Assembly (NCBI GenBank): GCA_010027845.1
Contig: RGUL01000002.1
Location: 1-64,000 of the forward strand
DNA length: 64,000 nt
Direction of reading: 5' to 3'
From: Gammaproteobacteria bacterium
Lineage (GTDB): Bacteria > Pseudomonadota > Gammaproteobacteria > Steroidobacterales > Steroidobacteraceae
Shown: positions 61,210-64,000 of the stretch, in pieces
Layout: each line of letters starts with the position of its first letter
How positions within the stretch are numbered: the first letter of the stretch is position 1
Notes under the pieces: generated by a model
Seen by the model: the letters and a program-made list of their open reading frames with translations, nothing else
Told to the model about the DNA's origin: nothing
Databases searched by the model: none
Program-made: the position numbers and the translations under genes

Positions 61210-62943
61210 ATGAAATCTAAGTTCGCATTCGCAACGTCGTTAGTCACCGGCGCATTGTTATTTTTGGCGGGAATGGTCGTCGGACCGACGGCAACCGCCC
61301 AACAACAATCGCTGCTCGAATATCCGAGCATCCACTCGCCGCGCGTCGGGATGCAGGGAATGGCCGTCAGTCAAAGTGAATTAGCCAGTAACGTTGGCGC
61401 GCGGGTGCTAGCCGAGGGTGGTAACGCAGTCGATGCAGCGACGGCCATCGCGTTCACGCTCGCCGTCACCTTGCCCCGGGCAGGTAATTTGGGCGGCGAC
61501 GGCTTCATGACCCTCTATCGCGCTGACACAAAGAAAGTCACCGTGATCGATTTTCGCAGCGTCGCACCGCGCGCGGCGAAATTAGATATGTTCCTGAGAC
61601 CGGATGGCAAAGAGGCGCCCGAAGCATCGGTCGGTTATCGCGCCCCCGCAGTGCCGGGTACGGTCGCAGGACTTTGGCTCGCGCATCAAAAATATGGGCG
61701 CACGAGGTGGAAGAAATTGGTCGAACCCGCACGGCTGATGGCGCAAGACGGTATCGTGTTGTCGGCGGACGAAGCGTTCGTGTTCAGCTGGGGACGCAAG
61801 CGCTTGAGTGCGAGCGACGCGGCGCTCAAAACATTCTTGAAAGCCGACGGCTCCTTGTACACCGCCGGTGAGCGTTTACGTCAGCCAGCCCTTGCTTGGA
61901 CGCTAGGCGAAATCGCCAAGGGCGGCGCCGATGCCTTTTATAAAGGCGAAATCGCGCGCCGCTTCGCGGCAGACATGGCGCGGCACGACGGTCTTATCAC
62001 GCGGGACGATCTCGCGGCCTATCGCGCGATCGAGCGTGAGCCGCTGCATGGCACCTACCGCGGCTACACGCTCTACACGCCACCGCCGGCGAGCGGCGGT
62101 GCGACCCTGCTTAACATGCTCAACATCCTCGAAAACTTCGATGTGACCGGATCCGGATTGGGGTCGGCTGAAACCGAACACTTACTCGCCGAGACCATGC
62201 GGCTCGGGCATCGCGATCGCGTCAAGCATTTGGGCGACATCGATTTCGCGACGGTACCGTTGAAAGGTTTATTGTCCAAAGAATATGGCGCGGAGCGCGC
62301 CAAACTCATCGACCGAACGAAAGCTTCGAAAAACGCCGACGTCAAAGCCGGCGATCCGTTCGCTCATGAAAGCCCGAACACCACGCATTTTTCCGTCGCA
62401 GATCGCGAAGGCAACGTCGTGTCCATGACCTACACGCTCGGCTCGGATTTCGGCTCGGGTGTGATGGTCGATGGCGCCGGCTTTCTACTCAACAATCAAA
62501 TGAACAATTTTAGTCACGAAGCGGCATATCGAGCTGCGGCGCGCGGCGAGGCGTTGCCGCCGAATGCGATGCAAAGCGGCAAGCGCATGATGTCGACCAT
62601 GATGCCTACGCTCGTCTTTAAAGACGAGAAGCCTTGGTTGGCGGTCGGCACGCCGGGCGGCGGACGCATCATCAACACCATTTTGCAGGTGCTCGTGAAC
62701 GTCATCGATTTCAAACTGAACATCGACGAAGCGACCCATCAGCCGCGGATTTCGCAGAACGAAGGTCCGCTAGAAGTCGAACCGAATTTCAATCCGGACA
62801 CGCTTGCACTGTTGCGCGCTAAAGGACACGACATCAAGCAGTCGGAGACGATGGGTAGTGCACAGTCGATCGCGATCGAAAACGGCTATTTCTTCGGCGC
62901 CGCCGATCCCAGGCGTCCGGGCGCCGCGGCGATCGCACCCTAG
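61210..62943 (+). CDS. ggt: gamma-glutamyltransferase
   Basis: 'GGNAVDAATAIAFTLAVTLPRAGNLGGDGFM', catalytic Thr region 'ESPNTTHFSVADREGNVVSMTYTLGSDFGSGVMVDGAGFLLNNQMNNF'. Confidence 0.93.
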   Translation: MKSKFAFATSLVTGALLFLAGMVVGPTATAQQQSLLEYPSIHSPRVGMQGMAVSQSELASNVGARVLAEGGNAVDAATAIAFTLAVTLPRAGNLGGDGFMTLYRADTKKVTVIDFRSVAPRAAKLDMFLRPDGKEAPEASVGYRAPAVPGTVAGLWLAHQKYGRTRWKKLVEPARLMAQDGIVLSADEAFVFSWGRKRLSASDAALKTFLKADGSLYTAGERLRQPALAWTLGEIAKGGADAFYKGEIARRFAADMARHDGLITRDDLAAYRAIEREPLHGTYRGYTLYTPPPASGGATLLNMLNILENFDVTGSGLGSAETEHLLAETMRLGHRDRVKHLGDIDFATVPLKGLLSKEYGAERAKLIDRTKASKNADVKAGDPFAHESPNTTHFSVADREGNVVSMTYTLGSDFGSGVMVDGAGFLLNNQMNNFSHEAAYRAAARGEALPPNAMQSGKRMMSTMMPTLVFKDEKPWLAVGTPGGGRIINTILQVLVNVIDFKLNIDEATHQPRISQNEGPLEVEPNFNPDTLALLRAKGHDIKQSETMGSAQSIAIENGYFFGAADPRRPGAAAIAP

Positions 62944-63734
62944 TGCTGCAGCCGCCGCACCTCGGCGATATCTTTGGGAGGCTCGAGCCAGAGGCGCCCA
63001 TCACTTTCTAAATATTCACGTATGGATGCGGGCAGATCGGCATAGCGATCAATCCGCCACGTCACCATGTGCATCACACCCTGACCGAGCCCGGCCGGAA
63101 GGTCGCCGAAGCGCAGCCAGCTGATTTGATATGGCTTTTGCACGCCTTTCGCGTTGCCATGATCGAAAAAGTCGTAATGCTCGAAGGACTGCAAACGAGC
63201 GCCGCTCGGCATTGGTATATCTAAAAATAGCGGTGCCGAAAACGCCAACGTATTACCGATACGACGTGCGACGATGTCGTTTTCTGGGCCGATTCGCTGC
63301 TTGCGAGCACCCGCACCCTGCTCGACCCAAGTCTCCATCTCGGTGCCACGCAGCGTGTAGGTGATGTACTGATACGGATAGGCGATCGGCGGCAACGGCT
63401 TGCCCTGCCACTCGCGCAAAATCGCGCCGGTGTCGATGTCGCGATAAATGAAAGTTTTTCGTGAAATTTGATGGGCTTCGGTAGCGGTCGAGAGCGATCG
63501 TTCGAGTCGCGCGGCGTCGATGCCCTCCATGCGCAACACCGGCTTGCCATCGGGATAGGTATAAACCGTTCCGATCGCATACCAATAAATGGGCTCGCCT
63601 TTGCCGACACGCATATCGACCCAGCGGCGAAACACCCCTGGATCGAACCCGTGGTCGGCAGCGACAGCGGGGGTCGCGAGCAACGAGCCGACGAACATCA
63701 ACCACAGGCCGATAGATTTTTTGCTGCGCCTCAT
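62940..63734 (-). CDS. DUF1838 family protein (second copy)
   Basis: Signal peptide; 'AILREWQGKPLPPIAYPYQYITYTLRG' domain layout parallels 54614-55417. Confidence 0.6.
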   Translation of the reverse strand: MRRSKKSIGLWLMFVGSLLATPAVAADHGFDPGVFRRWVDMRVGKGEPIYWYAIGTVYTYPDGKPVLRMEGIDAARLERSLSTATEAHQISRKTFIYRDIDTGAILREWQGKPLPPIAYPYQYITYTLRGTEMETWVEQGAGARKQRIGPENDIVARRIGNTLAFSAPLFLDIPMPSGARLQSFEHYDFFDHGNAKGVQKPYQISWLRFGDLPAGLGQGVMHMVTWRIDRYADLPASIREYLESDGRLWLEPPKDIAEVRRLQH

Positions 63735-63768
63735 GGCTCCTTCCTCCGGGGTTTGCCTCGCTCCACGC

Positions 63769-64000
63769 TTAAGGATTTTCGCTACCGCGAAAGCCTTTAG
63801 CCACGATGTAGACCTCGCGCGATTTCGGTCGCGAGGCCTGCGGCTTGCGGATCGAAACTTTTTGGAAACTCTTACGCAGTTCTTTTAAATATTGATCGGA
63901 CCCTTCGCCCTGAAACATTTTGGCGACGAAGGTCGCACCGGGTTTCAGCGCGAGGCGCACCGTATCGAGCGCGAGTTCGAGGAAATACATCGAGCGCGCC
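63769..64000 (-). CDS. rlmE: RlmE/FtsJ 23S rRNA methyltransferase, C-terminal part (gene runs off window)
   Basis: '[52 protein letters not shown]'. Confidence 0.88.
   Translation of the reverse strand, partial: ARSMYFLELALDTVRLALKPGATFVAKMFQGEGSDQYLKELRKSFQKVSIRKPQASRPKSREVYIVAKGFRGSENP

Overview
Protein-dense, high-GC bacterial chromosome segment, probably proteobacterial judging from gene content. I see no rRNA, tRNA, CRISPR array, prophage or IS element. Main blocks, in order: (1) two flagellar stator operons, one PomA/PomB-like (0.99-2.89 kb) and one MotA/MotB-like (6.4-8.3 kb), around small envelope proteins (DUF1566-like, SPOR, Sel1); (2) a GltB-like FMN protein and a flippase; (3) a cluster centred on cyclic-nucleotide-binding (CNB) domains: a frameshifted K+-channel gene that appears to encode TWO voltage-sensor domains plus one pore, a stand-alone CNB protein, a flavin dehydrogenase, a secreted Gly/Pro-rich protein, a lipoprotein, and a 1031-aa ABC exporter-like protein with degenerate ATPase motifs and a C-terminal CNB domain; (4) PAP2 phosphatase, HD-like protein, glycosyltransferase, GMC oxidoreductase, an orphan ExbB/TolQ-like channel, a SET-domain protein, a YkgJ/FliB-type Cys-cluster protein, an Ate1/GNAT-like protein and FlaG; (5) a frameshifted serine hydrolase, Asp/Glu racemase-like protein and molybdopterin oxidoreductase; (6) PutP, FMN-dependent lactate dehydrogenase, an exported KatG and a GMC oxidoreductase; (7) a tightly coupled VOC/ABC(DUF3526)/DUF1775/CopC-CopD operon; (8) a putative catabolic island with adenosine deaminase, SDRs, hydrolase, MFS, PAP/fibrillin-like, two DUF1838 proteins, a pseudo-nitrilase/nitrilase fusion, a TonB receptor and gamma-glutamyltransferase; (9) the C-terminal part of RlmE at the right edge. 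Family names come from reading motifs in the translations; no database search was run.
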